40,067 bases of DNA from a virus: positions 1-40,067 of the IMG/VR virus record IMGVR_UViG_3300043331_000538, one strand, 5' to 3'. The notes under the pieces are model-generated. The model was not told where the DNA came from. It was given only the letters and a program-made list of their open reading frames with translations, and did not search any database. How positions within the stretch are numbered: position 1 is the stretch's first letter; the number at the start of each line of letters is the position of its first letter. This document shows positions 7,190 to 15,376 of the stretch, piece by piece. Position numbers and translations under genes: made by a program.

Positions 7190-9270
7190 TATAAGTTCCC
7201 CCTATTCACTAGACCGCCTGTGCGTGCTGCTCTTTTCGCCAGTGCCTTGTCCAGATCTGCTATGATCGCGCGCAATATTTCGCGATTATTGAGGAAAACA
7301 GGCACTTCTAGCCGCGTTGTGCCTGCAGCTGCAGCTGTGCCGCCGCCTTGTAGTCTTGCGATATTTTCCGCGATCGCGGTTGCAAAAGGCTTGAAATATT
7401 TTCGATTTTCCAAAGGAATGATCGCTTCGCGTCCTTTTTCGCCGATTCCCACAAGTTCCGGCTGATCGAAAAGTCCCCCTTTTGCACGCCAGCCGCCGAA
7501 AGATATTTTCGGATAAGGAATAGACACGCCAGCCATTGTCTTGTGTCCTACTCCTACATTAACGATCGGTATTTTCGGCTTTGGTATTTTTAGCACTAAG
7601 CTTGTAAATAGCCTTTTTATGCTGTTTACAATTCCGCTGATCGTGCTTTTTGCGCTGTTTAGCGGTTTTTCCATAGCGCTTTTTATTCCGTTAAAAATTG
7701 TTGTCACTGTGGATTTTATAGCGCCAAAAACTGACGTAAATATGGATTTATAAAAATTAAAAACTGTTGTAAAATACGATTTCAAACCGTTAAAAACTGT
7801 CATTGCTGCAGATTTTATGCCATTTATGATCGGCGTAAATACTGCTTTTATGCCATTCCATGCGATCGTCCAAAGCGCTTTGATCATGCCCATAGTCGCA
7901 GATATAAAAGTTTTGATCGCGCCCATATTTGCCATGATCGTGCGCAATAGCCAGCCGAAAGGCGTCCAGTTTAAAATAAAAGTTCCCACTGCAGCAAATA
8001 CAGCTTTCACGCCTTCCCAGAAAGCAGAAAGCCACGCGGTAAACGCTGCCCAGCCTGCTTGTATTGCAGGAACAAAGCTTAAAAAGTAATTTTTGATACT
8101 ATCCCATGCAGTTTTCAGCCATGCCACGACTTGATCCCAGTGTGTATAAAGCGCCACGCCTATTGCGATCAGCGCCACGACTGCAGCTGCTACGATCCAG
8201 ACTGTAGCTGACATGGCAGCCAGTCCAGTGATCAAAGGCATGATCAGCGGCGCCACTGCGCCCCACGCCAGTAAAAATCCATTTATTAGTCCGGCGCCAG
8301 CTGCCAGCGGTGCAAGCAGCAGCGTAAGCACAGGAATAAGCATTAAAAAGCCAGCGATCATCTTTGATAACAAAGGGTGTGCTTGATTAAATTTGTCGAT
8401 CAGCTGCGCCAGCCATGTTATGAAATTGTAAACAGGCACAGCAGCTGCGATAAATACATCTACAAAAGGCTGTGCGGCTTTTTTCAAAGCAGCTAACATG
8501 TTATTCCATGCAGCAGCATATCCGGCGTTTGCCATTGCAGCATTATGCAGTCCGCTGATCATTAATCCAGTGCCGATCGCTGCTACCATAGCCACAGCGC
8601 CCATGCGCATGATCCCTTGTGTCAATGTCCCTGTTAAGCTTTGCAGATCTCGCATGCTCGCAGTCGGACCAAGCATGCGCAATGCGACCGCGGCTGGCGT
8701 TCCTAAGTGTGCAAGGTGTTCCATATTGCTGCTGATCCGCAAAAGTCCGTTATTTACTTGATAAAGCGGATTCTGCATGCGGTTGTATTGTTTAATTATG
8801 TTTTCTGACTGTGTACTCATTGCCAGCGCTGCAGCTATGCCCTGCAGAAAAGACATGCGCGCCATGCGGTTGTTACTCATCATATTTTGACTGATCGTCC
8901 GCTGCTGCCGCCCCAGTTCTTCCAGCCTGTGAAAAAGATCCTGTGTGGATCCAGACCAGTTTTCTGTTTCGCCTGCTAGATTCCAGAAGTCGCGCTGCAC
9001 TCCCATTAATTCTTGTCTAAAAGGTGCAAGCGTTGCGCGCTGCTCTCGCATTAATTGGCGCATTTCTTGTCGCATGTGATAAACGCCGCGCTCTGCTTCT
9101 GTCATACTTGCATAACTTTGACGCCCTACTCTGAAAGTTTCAGATCCAAAGCGTTCCATTTGTCTGCTGGCTGCATTTGCGTGACTGCCGATCCCGTCCA
9201 GCCCAGAAGCTACGCGATCCGCGCCATCAAGCGCCACGCGCCCTATAAGACTAAACGCTTCAAGTGCCAT
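7189..9270 (-). CDS. Tail tape measure protein
   Basis: The 693-residue protein has an N-terminal helical region with Gln/Arg/Met-rich coiled coil (about 60-170), strongly hydrophobic segments at about 210-370, a run of repeated W-x-aromatic helices at about 390-560 (motifs such as NGIKSAM, SIFTSVFGAIKS) and a C-terminal segment GIGEKGREAIIPLE that is typical of tape measure proteins. At about 0.15 nm per residue it predicts a tail near 100 nm. It lies between the chaperone pair and Dit as expected. No peptidase or transglycosylase motif was seen. Confidence 0.9.
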   Translation of the reverse strand: MALEAFSLIGRVALDGADRVASGLDGIGSHANAASRQMERFGSETFRVGRQSYASMTEAERGVYHMRQEMRQLMREQRATLAPFRQELMGVQRDFWNLAGETENWSGSTQDLFHRLEELGRQQRTISQNMMSNNRMARMSFLQGIAAALAMSTQSENIIKQYNRMQNPLYQVNNGLLRISSNMEHLAHLGTPAAVALRMLGPTASMRDLQSLTGTLTQGIMRMGAVAMVAAIGTGLMISGLHNAAMANAGYAAAWNNMLAALKKAAQPFVDVFIAAAVPVYNFITWLAQLIDKFNQAHPLLSKMIAGFLMLIPVLTLLLAPLAAGAGLINGFLLAWGAVAPLIMPLITGLAAMSATVWIVAAAVVALIAIGVALYTHWDQVVAWLKTAWDSIKNYFLSFVPAIQAGWAAFTAWLSAFWEGVKAVFAAVGTFILNWTPFGWLLRTIMANMGAIKTFISATMGMIKALWTIAWNGIKAVFTPIINGIKSAAMTVFNGLKSYFTTVFNFYKSIFTSVFGAIKSTVTTIFNGIKSAMEKPLNSAKSTISGIVNSIKRLFTSLVLKIPKPKIPIVNVGVGHKTMAGVSIPYPKISFGGWRAKGGLFDQPELVGIGEKGREAIIPLENRKYFKPFATAIAENIARLQGGGTAAAAGTTRLEVPVFLNNREILRAIIADLDKALAKRAARTGGLVNRGNL

Positions 9271-9690
9271 TTAATCACGTCCTTGCTGCTTGTCTAGCTG
9301 TCTGATTTGATCTGCTGTAGAAAGCGCGCTTTTGATCTGCGCTTCTTTGGTTATATTGGATCTTGATTCTTCTTTTTTGCTTTGCAAGCCTAGCTTTTTG
9401 ATATAATCTGCAAAAGATAGCGGCTTTGCGTTTTCACTCGCAATAAGCTTGATCACTTCGATTATTTGCCACGCATTATAAGCCTGCAGCACATAGTCTT
9501 TGCGTGCTTCGTCTTCATATGCTTCCATGACTATTGCCAAAATTTGAAGAAAGCGCGCTGCTGATAGATCAAATACGATCTGATCTGTCCAGCTATAGCG
9601 CGCTTGTATAAGGTCTATCGCTTTGGCAAAATTTCTTGTATCATGGATTTCGCTTCTTGCAAAAAATCTTGAAAGTCCGCGTTTTTCCAT
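9271..9690 (-). CDS. Tail assembly chaperone, frameshift extension (T part)
   Basis: This frame lies at -1 relative to the upstream chaperone gene and overlaps its last 76 bases. It is probably not started at its own ATG (9690) but reached by a -1 slip at 9660-9666, giving a fusion of about 245 residues: 116 from the upstream frame and 129 from here. The region includes ARSEIHDTRNFAKAI and a charged helical C-terminus ending RQLDKQQGRD. By analogy with lambda G and GT, the longer form links the tape measure to tail tube subunits. The tape measure gene starts just downstream. Confidence 0.75.
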   Translation of the reverse strand: MEKRGLSRFFARSEIHDTRNFAKAIDLIQARYSWTDQIVFDLSAARFLQILAIVMEAYEDEARKDYVLQAYNAWQIIEVIKLIASENAKPLSFADYIKKLGLQSKKEESRSNITKEAQIKSALSTADQIRQLDKQQGRD

Positions 9691-10007
9691 AGCTGTTTAA
9701 AAGCTTTGATCGGATAGCTGAAAGGCTTTTTCGCTAATTCTTCCGGCGTTTGATCCGTCACATGTGCAATAAATTCCTTGATCTCTGTTGGTATGTGCTT
9801 GATCACTGAAAGCATGATCGTAAAGCCCATAGTACGATCTGACATATTTTCCGCACTTGTCTGCGCGATTTTTTCTGCAGCTGTGCCGCTGACTTTTTCC
9901 ATGATCTCTGAAAGCTTGAAAAGGTCGTCTGCGTTTAGATCGCGGATTTGCACTTCGTTTGTCGCTGCAGCTGCTGCTGGCTGCGTTACTTTTTCTAGTT
10001 CTGCCAT
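9615..10007 (-). CDS. Tail assembly chaperone, short form (G part)
   Basis: The 130-residue mostly helical protein (MAELEKVTQPAAAAATNEV) has a core VQIRDLNADDLFKLSEIM followed by helices rich in I, E and K, a pattern usual for the first tail assembly chaperone of Gram-positive siphophages. It follows the tail tube gene and precedes the tape measure. Its stop at 9615 lies 45 bases after the slippery site, so most ribosomes give this short form and a minority continue into the -1 frame. Sequence identity to a named family cannot be judged by eye; position and frameshift layout support the call. Confidence 0.78.
   Translation of the reverse strand: MAELEKVTQPAAAAATNEVQIRDLNADDLFKLSEIMEKVSGTAAEKIAQTSAENMSDRTMGFTIMLSVIKHIPTEIKEFIAHVTDQTPEELAKKPFSYPIKAFKQLWKNADFQDFLQEAKSMIQEILPKR
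9660..9666 (-). promoter_or_regulatory. Slippery heptamer for programmed -1 frameshift
   Basis: On the minus strand the heptamer is T-TTT-TTG in the zero frame (codons 115 and 116 of the upstream chaperone). Slipping back one base still lets both tRNAs read TTT. It lies inside the overlap of the two chaperone frames, exactly where the -1 frame is open. Confidence 0.65.
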
Positions 10008-10030
10008 GTTCTATCACTCCTATAATTTTT

Positions 10031-10627
10031 TTATACTGCTGGCGCTGTTGGCATGCGGATTTCCCATGCTTCCATGAAGCTGCCATCATCTGCAATGTCT
10101 GCAGGATCAATATGTGCAGTGAAAGTCACTTCCAGCGCCACTTCGTTTTCATCTTCCAGCGCTGCTTCTAGTCCGCCTGTTGCCAGTGCGTTGTAAATAA
10201 TGCCTATAAAGTTTTCGCCTGTATTATTTACTTTGCCCACGATCGCAATATTTTTTATATAGTCCATTGTTCCGATCTCGCGGCTGCGGCGGATTGTGTC
10301 ATGCGTTGGCGCTTGCGCCCCTTCTGCAGTCCATGTGCCGATCGTTGATCCAGTCAAAGTCAAAGCCAAATTTTCCGCAGAAAGTTCTAGTAAATTTGTT
10401 TTGATCGTTGCTTCTACTTTTGTGACACGTTTTGTGCCTTTTGCTGCCATTTTTAGTCCGTCTATTTCCATGTCGCGCATTTCTACGTCAATAGTGAAAG
10501 TATTTCCGCCGCGTGTAGCCCCTAGCAGCCTTTCGTCTGTTTCTCCAAAGTTCACATAGACTGCGCCTGCGTCAATAACAAAAGTATTTAAGGATCCTGC
10601 TGTGATTCCTGTTGTACGTTTTGGCAT
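10031..10627 (-). CDS. Probable free major tail tube protein from internal start
   Basis: Same frame as the fusion. ATG at 10627 (residue 370) begins exactly at the domain junction after the proline-rich linker, and AAGGGG lies 8 bases upstream with AGGA closer in. The 198-residue product has a normal length for a siphophage tail tube protein. I infer that this form builds most of the tube and the GH25 fusion is a minority subunit, since some hundreds of tube subunits carrying a 370-residue extension seem unlikely. Confidence 0.6.
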   Translation of the reverse strand: MPKRTTGITAGSLNTFVIDAGAVYVNFGETDERLLGATRGGNTFTIDVEMRDMEIDGLKMAAKGTKRVTKVEATIKTNLLELSAENLALTLTGSTIGTWTAEGAQAPTHDTIRRSREIGTMDYIKNIAIVGKVNNTGENFIGIIYNALATGGLEAALEDENEVALEVTFTAHIDPADIADDGSFMEAWEIRMPTAPAV

Positions 10628-11734
10628 ATTTCCTGCCCCTTCCGTTGGTATTGGATCTGGATCTGGCGGCGGCGGCGGCGCTGGATTGTAGTATGCGTCC
10701 GCTTCTGCCTTTGTTGGAAAGATTAAAAAGTCTTTGACTATGCTTCTGCCAAAGTCTGAATAACTATCTTCGATTACGACTTGCACGCTTACTGTTGTAT
10801 TTCTTGTATAAGCTGTAATGTCAAAAGTGAAAGTTTCCTGCAGATTCGCAGTTTTTGTTCCCCACTTTTTCCATGCGCCATTTATATATAAGTCTGCGCC
10901 CAGATAGTCAATGATATTAGGTCTTGTATAAGTAATAGTGATCGTGTTGTCTGCAGTTTGTTCGATCTTGTCAATAGTAGGCGCTGGCGGCACTAGCAGC
11001 CGATCCAGACTGTCTGTCAAGTTATGATCGACTTGATTCTGCCCATGCGATAAGCCCCACTGATCCGCGTCTGCTGGCACTGCATATTGCCACGCCGCAA
11101 AAGTCGTCCAGCCGCCTAGATTCGCTGGCGAATTTGCCGGATTTGTATTAGCTGGATAATATGTGTCGTATTCTGCCAGCCATAAAGGCATGTTGTTTAG
11201 TTCTGCCAGCTTTGTGTCACTGATCGCCGCTTGTGTGGCGTCCTGCAGAAAATATCTGTTTGAATAAAAGCCCAGCCGCCTGCTTGTGACACTGAAAAAA
11301 TGATCACGAAAGATCTTTACCCAGTTCACTAGCTTGTCGCCTGTCATGCCATAATACATAGGCGCTTGCGGCGTTGTGCTGCCCCAGCTTTCAAGATCCA
11401 GCATTGGCACTATGTCGCCATAGTTTCCAGTCCCATAGCCAGCCTGCAGCCCTGCTATAAATTGATCAGCTTGTGCGATCGCTTCTGCGCCGCCATCTGT
11501 CGCCGGATCCGTTGTCGGCGTTGCAAAATAATAGCCGCCAGACGGTATTCCATTGTTAGCCAGAAGCTGCGCGCGTGTGACAAATTGACTATCTCGCGCG
11601 CTGTGGCTGGATCCATAGCAGCGCAAGATCGCGCATTTGCCCTGCAGCTTACTGATCAGCAGCGCTTGATCGGTGATCCCTTGCAAGCTTGAAAAGTCTA
11701 TAAATTCTATCGTACTGCTGCCACGCGTCTGCAT
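10031..11734 (-). CDS. GH25 muramidase fused to major tail tube protein
   Basis: Residues 1-245 form a complete GH25 lysozyme: D13 in IDFS, GGYYFA near 66-71, the catalytic D113-L-E115 in PMLDLES, FYSNRYF, MPLWLAEYD, WQYAVP and VDHNLTD. Residues about 250-345 look like an Ig/Fn3-type beta domain, then a proline run near 349-358. From M370 (MPKRTTGITAGSLNTF) to 567 the sequence behaves as a phage tail tube protein, including the GEVTF-like LEVTFTAHID end, and occupies the tail-tube position between tail terminator and chaperones. There is no signal peptide. I infer that the fusion puts muramidase domains on the tail; the junction carries its own ribosome-binding site, so free tube protein can also be made. 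The fusion is open in one frame. Confidence 0.85.
   Translation of the reverse strand: MQTRGSSTIEFIDFSSLQGITDQALLISKLQGKCAILRCYGSSHSARDSQFVTRAQLLANNGIPSGGYYFATPTTDPATDGGAEAIAQADQFIAGLQAGYGTGNYGDIVPMLDLESWGSTTPQAPMYYGMTGDKLVNWVKIFRDHFFSVTSRRLGFYSNRYFLQDATQAAISDTKLAELNNMPLWLAEYDTYYPANTNPANSPANLGGWTTFAAWQYAVPADADQWGLSHGQNQVDHNLTDSLDRLLVPPAPTIDKIEQTADNTITITYTRPNIIDYLGADLYINGAWKKWGTKTANLQETFTFDITAYTRNTTVSVQVVIEDSYSDFGRSIVKDFLIFPTKAEADAYYNPAPPPPPDPDPIPTEGAGNMPKRTTGITAGSLNTFVIDAGAVYVNFGETDERLLGATRGGNTFTIDVEMRDMEIDGLKMAAKGTKRVTKVEATIKTNLLELSAENLALTLTGSTIGTWTAEGAQAPTHDTIRRSREIGTMDYIKNIAIVGKVNNTGENFIGIIYNALATGGLEAALEDENEVALEVTFTAHIDPADIADDGSFMEAWEIRMPTAPAV
10625..10641 (-). promoter_or_regulatory. Internal ribosome-binding site at GH25/tail-tube junction
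   Basis: Minus strand reads AAGGGGCAGGAAATATG. Such a strong Shine-Dalgarno directly before an in-frame ATG, at the end of a low-complexity linker, decides for a second start. Confidence 0.65.
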
Positions 11735-11745
11735 TTATTCGCCCC

Positions 11746-12180
11746 CTATACTGGCGGATTTTCGCTGTATTCGATCCAGTTTTTGCGCCAGAAAGCCACG
11801 TCAAAAGCTGTCTGCCAGTGTGTGACTTCCAGCTCTGGATCTCCTATGTTAAGATCTCGCGCATAATAAAAACGCGCTGTATTTTCGTTTTCAACTTCGA
11901 TCGCCAGCTGATCCAGAAGCTTGATCAATCTATTTCGGATCGCTTCTGCATTTATGCTGCCTTGATCTGTGAAAATGTCGAAAGTCGCCAGCGCGTCCAC
12001 TTTGGCAAAGTGATTGCCTTGTCTGCTTGTATGTGTTTGCACTATATATGGCATGGCTGCGTCTTCGTGCGCCCATTGCTCATAGATAGCGGCTGCATTT
12101 GTAAGCGGATCTTTTGCCAGAAGCTGCGCCAGTTCTGTGTCTGCAGTTAAGTGATTATAAATAGCAGTGATAAGGCTCAT
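11746..12180 (-). CDS. Tail terminator/completion protein
   Basis: The 144-residue protein opens MSLITAIYNHLTADTELA and continues with alternating beta strands (DALATFDIFTD, ARDLNIGDPELEVTHWQTAFDVAFWRK), a layout typical of tail terminators (lambda gpU/DUF3168-like), which cap the tube. It lies between the HK97-gp10-like gene and the tail tube gene, the expected place. Assignment rests on order, length and fold pattern rather than on a signature motif. Confidence 0.65.
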   Translation of the reverse strand: MSLITAIYNHLTADTELAQLLAKDPLTNAAAIYEQWAHEDAAMPYIVQTHTSRQGNHFAKVDALATFDIFTDQGSINAEAIRNRLIKLLDQLAIEVENENTARFYYARDLNIGDPELEVTHWQTAFDVAFWRKNWIEYSENPPV

Positions 12181-12186
12181 ATAAAA

Positions 12187-12615
12187 TCACTCTCCAAAAA
12201 GATTGGCAAAGATCGCAGGCAGCTGCGGTTCCACGTTGGCTGCAGCTATGCTTAAATGTGGACGCGGCGCCATTCTTCTTGTCCCAAATTCCAGCCATTT
12301 GCTGTAAAGCGTTGGGCTTGCCACGATTCCTTCTGCATAATAGCCGGATCCTTCGACAAAGCCCACATATTTGCGCCTTAATTCGCCCAGCCGCACTGCT
12401 GGCGCTTCGGTTTCGTCAGAAGCTGTCCAATAGCGATTTGTAGCAGGCACTTTATAGCGGCGCCCATGTCTTTGCCCTGTTAAGATCTCTTTTACTTCTG
12501 ATTCGATCAGCGTTGCCGCTACTTGCAGCCTTTGTTCGACTTCTTCTGGCAGCAAAGAAATAAGATCCGGCAGCGTGTTTTGATAGGTTGTAAAATTTCC
12601 TCTATACCTAGCCAT
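12187..12615 (-). CDS. HK97 gp10-like head-tail/tail component
   Basis: In 142 residues the C-terminal motif YSKWLEFGTRRMAPRPHL (about 104-121) is the hallmark of HK97 gp10-type neck proteins, preceded by a long helix with VEQRLQVAATLIESEVK. It acts at the head-tail junction. The start overlaps the stop of the upstream head-tail adaptor by one base, and the tail terminator follows after 6 bases. Confidence 0.85.
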   Translation of the reverse strand: MARYRGNFTTYQNTLPDLISLLPEEVEQRLQVAATLIESEVKEILTGQRHGRRYKVPATNRYWTASDETEAPAVRLGELRRKYVGFVEGSGYYAEGIVASPTLYSKWLEFGTRRMAPRPHLSIAAANVEPQLPAIFANLFGE

Positions 12616-12932
12616 TAGATCTTTTCCCCCCTTGCGAATATGTCAACAAAGCCCATGTGATCCAGCCGATCTATGATCTGATAGGCTCGATATTTTTTGC
12701 CTTGATAGTAAATAGTGCAGCTGCTGTCCAGTTCTGGATCTGCTCGCATTATTATGCGGCTGTCTATTTCTTTTCCTAGCTTTGCAAATTCTGTGATCTG
12801 TCGCTGCAGCGGCGGCGTAAAGGCTGCCCAGCGTTCGCCCAGATCCACTTCATTTATAATCGTGCCGCCGCGTCCATTTGGCTGCGCTGTTTCCTTTTTA
12901 AGCTGTACGCGGTGCTTTAATAGCCCTAACAT
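12615..12932 (-). CDS. Head-tail adaptor (Phage_H_T_join family, head closure)
   Basis: The 105-residue protein begins with a short N-terminal segment then HRVQLKKETAQPNGRGG, and has WAAFTPPLQRQITEFAKLG and SCTIYYQGKKYRAYQIID, the small beta-barrel pattern of SPP1 gp16/HK97 gp7-type stopper proteins. It closes the portal channel after DNA packaging. It overlaps the connector gene upstream by 7 bases and the gp10-like gene downstream by one base. Confidence 0.82.
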   Translation of the reverse strand: MLGLLKHRVQLKKETAQPNGRGGTIINEVDLGERWAAFTPPLQRQITEFAKLGKEIDSRIIMRADPELDSSCTIYYQGKKYRAYQIIDRLDHMGFVDIFARGEKI

Positions 12933-13273
12933 GCAAAAAACCGCCTATAAGGCTGCAGCAGCTTCTGTGCGTTCCATTCGATCTGTCCAGCTGCCATTCC
13001 TATGCCGCTGACTGTCCAGCTGCCCACATGATCCAGCCTGCTTTCATAAAGCGCGCCTGCGATCCTTAATACTGCGATCCTTACTGCGTTGGGAATTATG
13101 TCTGTCGTGCCATCATCTTTTAAAAATTCATTTTGGCAATAGTGATCCGCTTGTAATTTAGCAGCTGCCAGCATGTCTGCCAGCAGCGCGTCTTCCAGAT
13201 CGTTTTCTATTTTTAAATAAGTTTTTAAAGTCGGCACGTCCAGATCCAGCCGATCTGTAATAGCTGTGATCAT
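12926..13273 (-). CDS. Head-tail connector (gp6-like adaptor)
   Basis: The 115-residue protein starts MITAITDRLDLDVPTLKTYLKIE and contains DLEDALLADMLAAAKLQADHYCQNEF, the helical DNA-packaging gp6-like connector pattern (first residues read the L-x-E-LKxYL-x-I type motif). It forms the ring that docks on the portal. Order from portal side to tail side is as in HK97 and SPP1. Confidence 0.85.
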   Translation of the reverse strand: MITAITDRLDLDVPTLKTYLKIENDLEDALLADMLAAAKLQADHYCQNEFLKDDGTTDIIPNAVRIAVLRIAGALYESRLDHVGSWTVSGIGMAAGQIEWNAQKLLQPYRRFFAC

Positions 13274-13290
13274 AAAGGATCAGCCCCTTT

Positions 13291-13671
13291 TTAAACTTGT
13301 GGCGGTTCTTCGCCTGTTGGCGTTGGTGCGGTTGTGTCAGTTTCAGTCGCAGCTGCAGCTGTTGTGCCTTGCATGCTTGTGTCTGCTTCTGCTGGTGCTG
13401 GTGTCACGCCTGTGTCAAGCGTGATCGCGCTTGTATTGCCTGCAGCTTCTGCCTGCGCTTGTAGCTGCTGCTCTGCTTCTGCGCGTTGTTGCTCTGCTGT
13501 AATATTCATAACGCGGCTGATCTCTGCTTCTAGGTTGATTTCTGTTGCAAATTCTTCGTTAATTCCTGCAGCTTCGATCGCCCTTGTGATCGCTTCTGTT
13601 TCGGAAAGTCCTTCATTTCGTTGTAAGTATTGTGCTTGTACTCTTAATTGTTGAATATTTACTGTTGGCAT
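13291..13671 (-). CDS. Ala/Thr/Gln-rich hypothetical protein in head module
   Basis: The 126-residue protein has a helical front (MPTVNIQQLRVQAQYLQRN, about residues 1-60, including GLSETEAITRAIEAAG) and a low-complexity tail rich in A, T, E, Q and P from about residue 65. It lies between the capsid-side gene 13674-14000 and the gp6-like connector. I do not recognise a family. The disordered acidic tail might decorate the head or be an assembly factor, but nothing in the sequence proves this. Confidence 0.7.
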   Translation of the reverse strand: MPTVNIQQLRVQAQYLQRNEGLSETEAITRAIEAAGINEEFATEINLEAEISRVMNITAEQQRAEAEQQLQAQAEAAGNTSAITLDTGVTPAPAEADTSMQGTTAAAATETDTTAPTPTGEEPPQV

Positions 13672-13673
13672 AA

Positions 13674-14000
13674 TTATTTCGCCCCTTCCGCGCCTTCAAG
13701 CGCTCTGATTAATTCGTCTTTTTTCATGGTGCTGTAGCCTGTGATCCCTGCAGCTTTTGCCATTTCTTTGAGTTCTGCCACAGTTTTGCTGCCATAGTCC
13801 ACATAATTAGTCGGCACGTTTTCAACTAGCGGCGCCGGATCGTTTTTCTGTGTTTCTTCTTCGCGCACGCGGCGTGCTAGATCGCGGCTGATAAATTCAA
13901 AAGCCACAGTTTCGCTGTCTACGCTGAAAAGCTGTCCTTCATTTACCATAGTGCCGCCATTCATAAAGCGCTTTGTTGCTATAAGTTTAATTTTCGCCAC
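13674..14000 (-). CDS. Head-module protein with C-terminal Rho-N/HeH-like DNA-binding motif
   Basis: The 108-residue protein has an N-terminal beta part (KIKLIATKRFMNGGTMVNEG) and, at about residues 72-103, KTVAELKEMAKAAGITGYS followed by MKKDELIRAL, which matches the helix-extended-loop-helix (SAP/Rho-N) fold often found in small phage proteins next to the capsid gene. It may bind packaged DNA or help head completion. It follows the capsid gene after a hairpin terminator. Confidence 0.72.
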   Translation of the reverse strand: MAKIKLIATKRFMNGGTMVNEGQLFSVDSETVAFEFISRDLARRVREEETQKNDPAPLVENVPTNYVDYGSKTVAELKEMAKAAGITGYSTMKKDELIRALEGAEGAK

Positions 14001-14026
14001 TTAAAAGCAGCCCCTTTCTGATCAGA

Positions 14027-14057
14027 TAAAAAGCAGCACAGAAAGATCCATGCTGCT
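14027..14057 (-). terminator. Terminator-like hairpin after the major capsid gene
   Basis: Minus strand AGCAGCA stem pairing with TGCTGCT, 12-base loop, then TTTTT. Located 27 bases after the capsid stop, it would favour capsid message over downstream neck and tail genes. Confidence 0.65.
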
Positions 14058-14083
14058 AGTGTTATGCAGCTGCTATGCTGCTG

Positions 14084-15376
14084 TTACGCTGTTGCAAAGC
14101 TGCCCTTGACAAGTGCTTCTGGTCGATACACAGGCAGCGCCACGCGTTCTTCTGCCAAAATAGCAGTCATGCGGCGGATAAAATAGTCACTGTGGCTGTC
14201 AGACACGCGCACTGTGCTTTGTTCGCGATCAAGCAGCTGACAAGATAAGCCGAAAGCGCCTGTTAAAAATTCGCCTTGATTCATGCTTGTGCTTTCTACC
14301 ACAGGCACGCGGAAAAGCTGCATTTGTCCGCCGATATTCACAGAAGTGAAAATATAATGTCCGTCTGTGCCTTTGCTGATCTCGATAGTTTCCCAGTCGA
14401 TCGGATTTAAAATAACGCCTGTGACTGGATAGCCTGCGATCCGCGCAAGTGTAAAGCTGTGGCGGATATGGTCGATCATGGTTGCTGTCCCTCTGATTCC
14501 GGCGTTTTGTGTGCCAGTGTGTACCATTAAGCCCAGCAGATCTTCGCCAGTGCCGGATCCATAAAGGATCTGTGCTTCTTCTGTCATTTTCAAACCATAA
14601 CGCAAGCGATTATCAATATAATTTCTAAGCATTGGCGCGTCTTGCAGGATCTGCAAAGTCGCTGGCAGCCAGTGTGCGATCGTGCGCACTTGCGCTGTTT
14701 TTTGCTCGAAAGTGATATTTGATTGCGGCGCTGCTACTTTTTCAGCCACAGTCGCTGCAGTATTTACAAAGCCGCTTTCTTCGATATATTCCAAAGAAGG
14801 CGCGCCGATCGGTGCTGTATTTAAAAGATCGCGCATGCGCAAGTCTTCGTCTGGCGGCGCCATAATTGTTGGCACGCGATAAGTCCCAGCTAGAAGTCCG
14901 CCTGCAGCTGGTGTGCTGTCAATGTCTTTGCGGCTCATGTCAAAGAATGACTTGAAAGATACTGGCGCGGTTTCTTTTAAACTAGATCCGCTGAAAGATT
15001 TATAGGCGTCTGATTCAATAAACTGCGTGCCGATTGATTTAATTTCGCCGCCGCCGCCATAATTTGGACGCCCTTGCTGCTTTTTAAATTCTTCGATCTG
15101 ATCCGTTACGCCTTTCATATCCTTTTCAAGCTGGATCATTTTTTCTTCTGCTTTTTGCACTTTGGCTGCAGTGTTCGTGCTTGTTTCGCCATGCTTGCGG
15201 ATCTCATCTGCTTGCAGATCCATAAGCCCTTTTAATTCCTTCGCCGCTTTTTCAACGTCCCCAGAAAGTTTTGTGATCATTTCTTTTGTTTCAGTTCCAG
15301 CTGCGCCGCCGCCGGATCCGCCATCTGCTGAAAATAGCTGCAGATCTAAACGCATTAAACTTTTATAAAATGGCAT
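14084..15376 (-). CDS. Major capsid protein (HK97 fold)
   Basis: The 430-residue protein has an N-terminal delta-type scaffold of about 110 residues with strong coiled coil (KVQKAEEKMIQLEKDMKG), then the HK97 core with GGLLAGTYRVPTI near 160, ATVAEKVAAPQSNITFEQ, and GSGTGEDLLGLMVHTGTQN (P-loop/E-loop area), ending RPEALVKGSFATA. The scaffold would be removed by the adjacent protease. The start overlaps the protease stop (TAATG), giving translational coupling. Expected to form the icosahedral shell. Confidence 0.95.
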   Translation of the reverse strand: MPFYKSLMRLDLQLFSADGGSGGGAAGTETKEMITKLSGDVEKAAKELKGLMDLQADEIRKHGETSTNTAAKVQKAEEKMIQLEKDMKGVTDQIEEFKKQQGRPNYGGGGEIKSIGTQFIESDAYKSFSGSSLKETAPVSFKSFFDMSRKDIDSTPAAGGLLAGTYRVPTIMAPPDEDLRMRDLLNTAPIGAPSLEYIEESGFVNTAATVAEKVAAPQSNITFEQKTAQVRTIAHWLPATLQILQDAPMLRNYIDNRLRYGLKMTEEAQILYGSGTGEDLLGLMVHTGTQNAGIRGTATMIDHIRHSFTLARIAGYPVTGVILNPIDWETIEISKGTDGHYIFTSVNIGGQMQLFRVPVVESTSMNQGEFLTGAFGLSCQLLDREQSTVRVSDSHSDYFIRRMTAILAEERVALPVYRPEALVKGSFATA

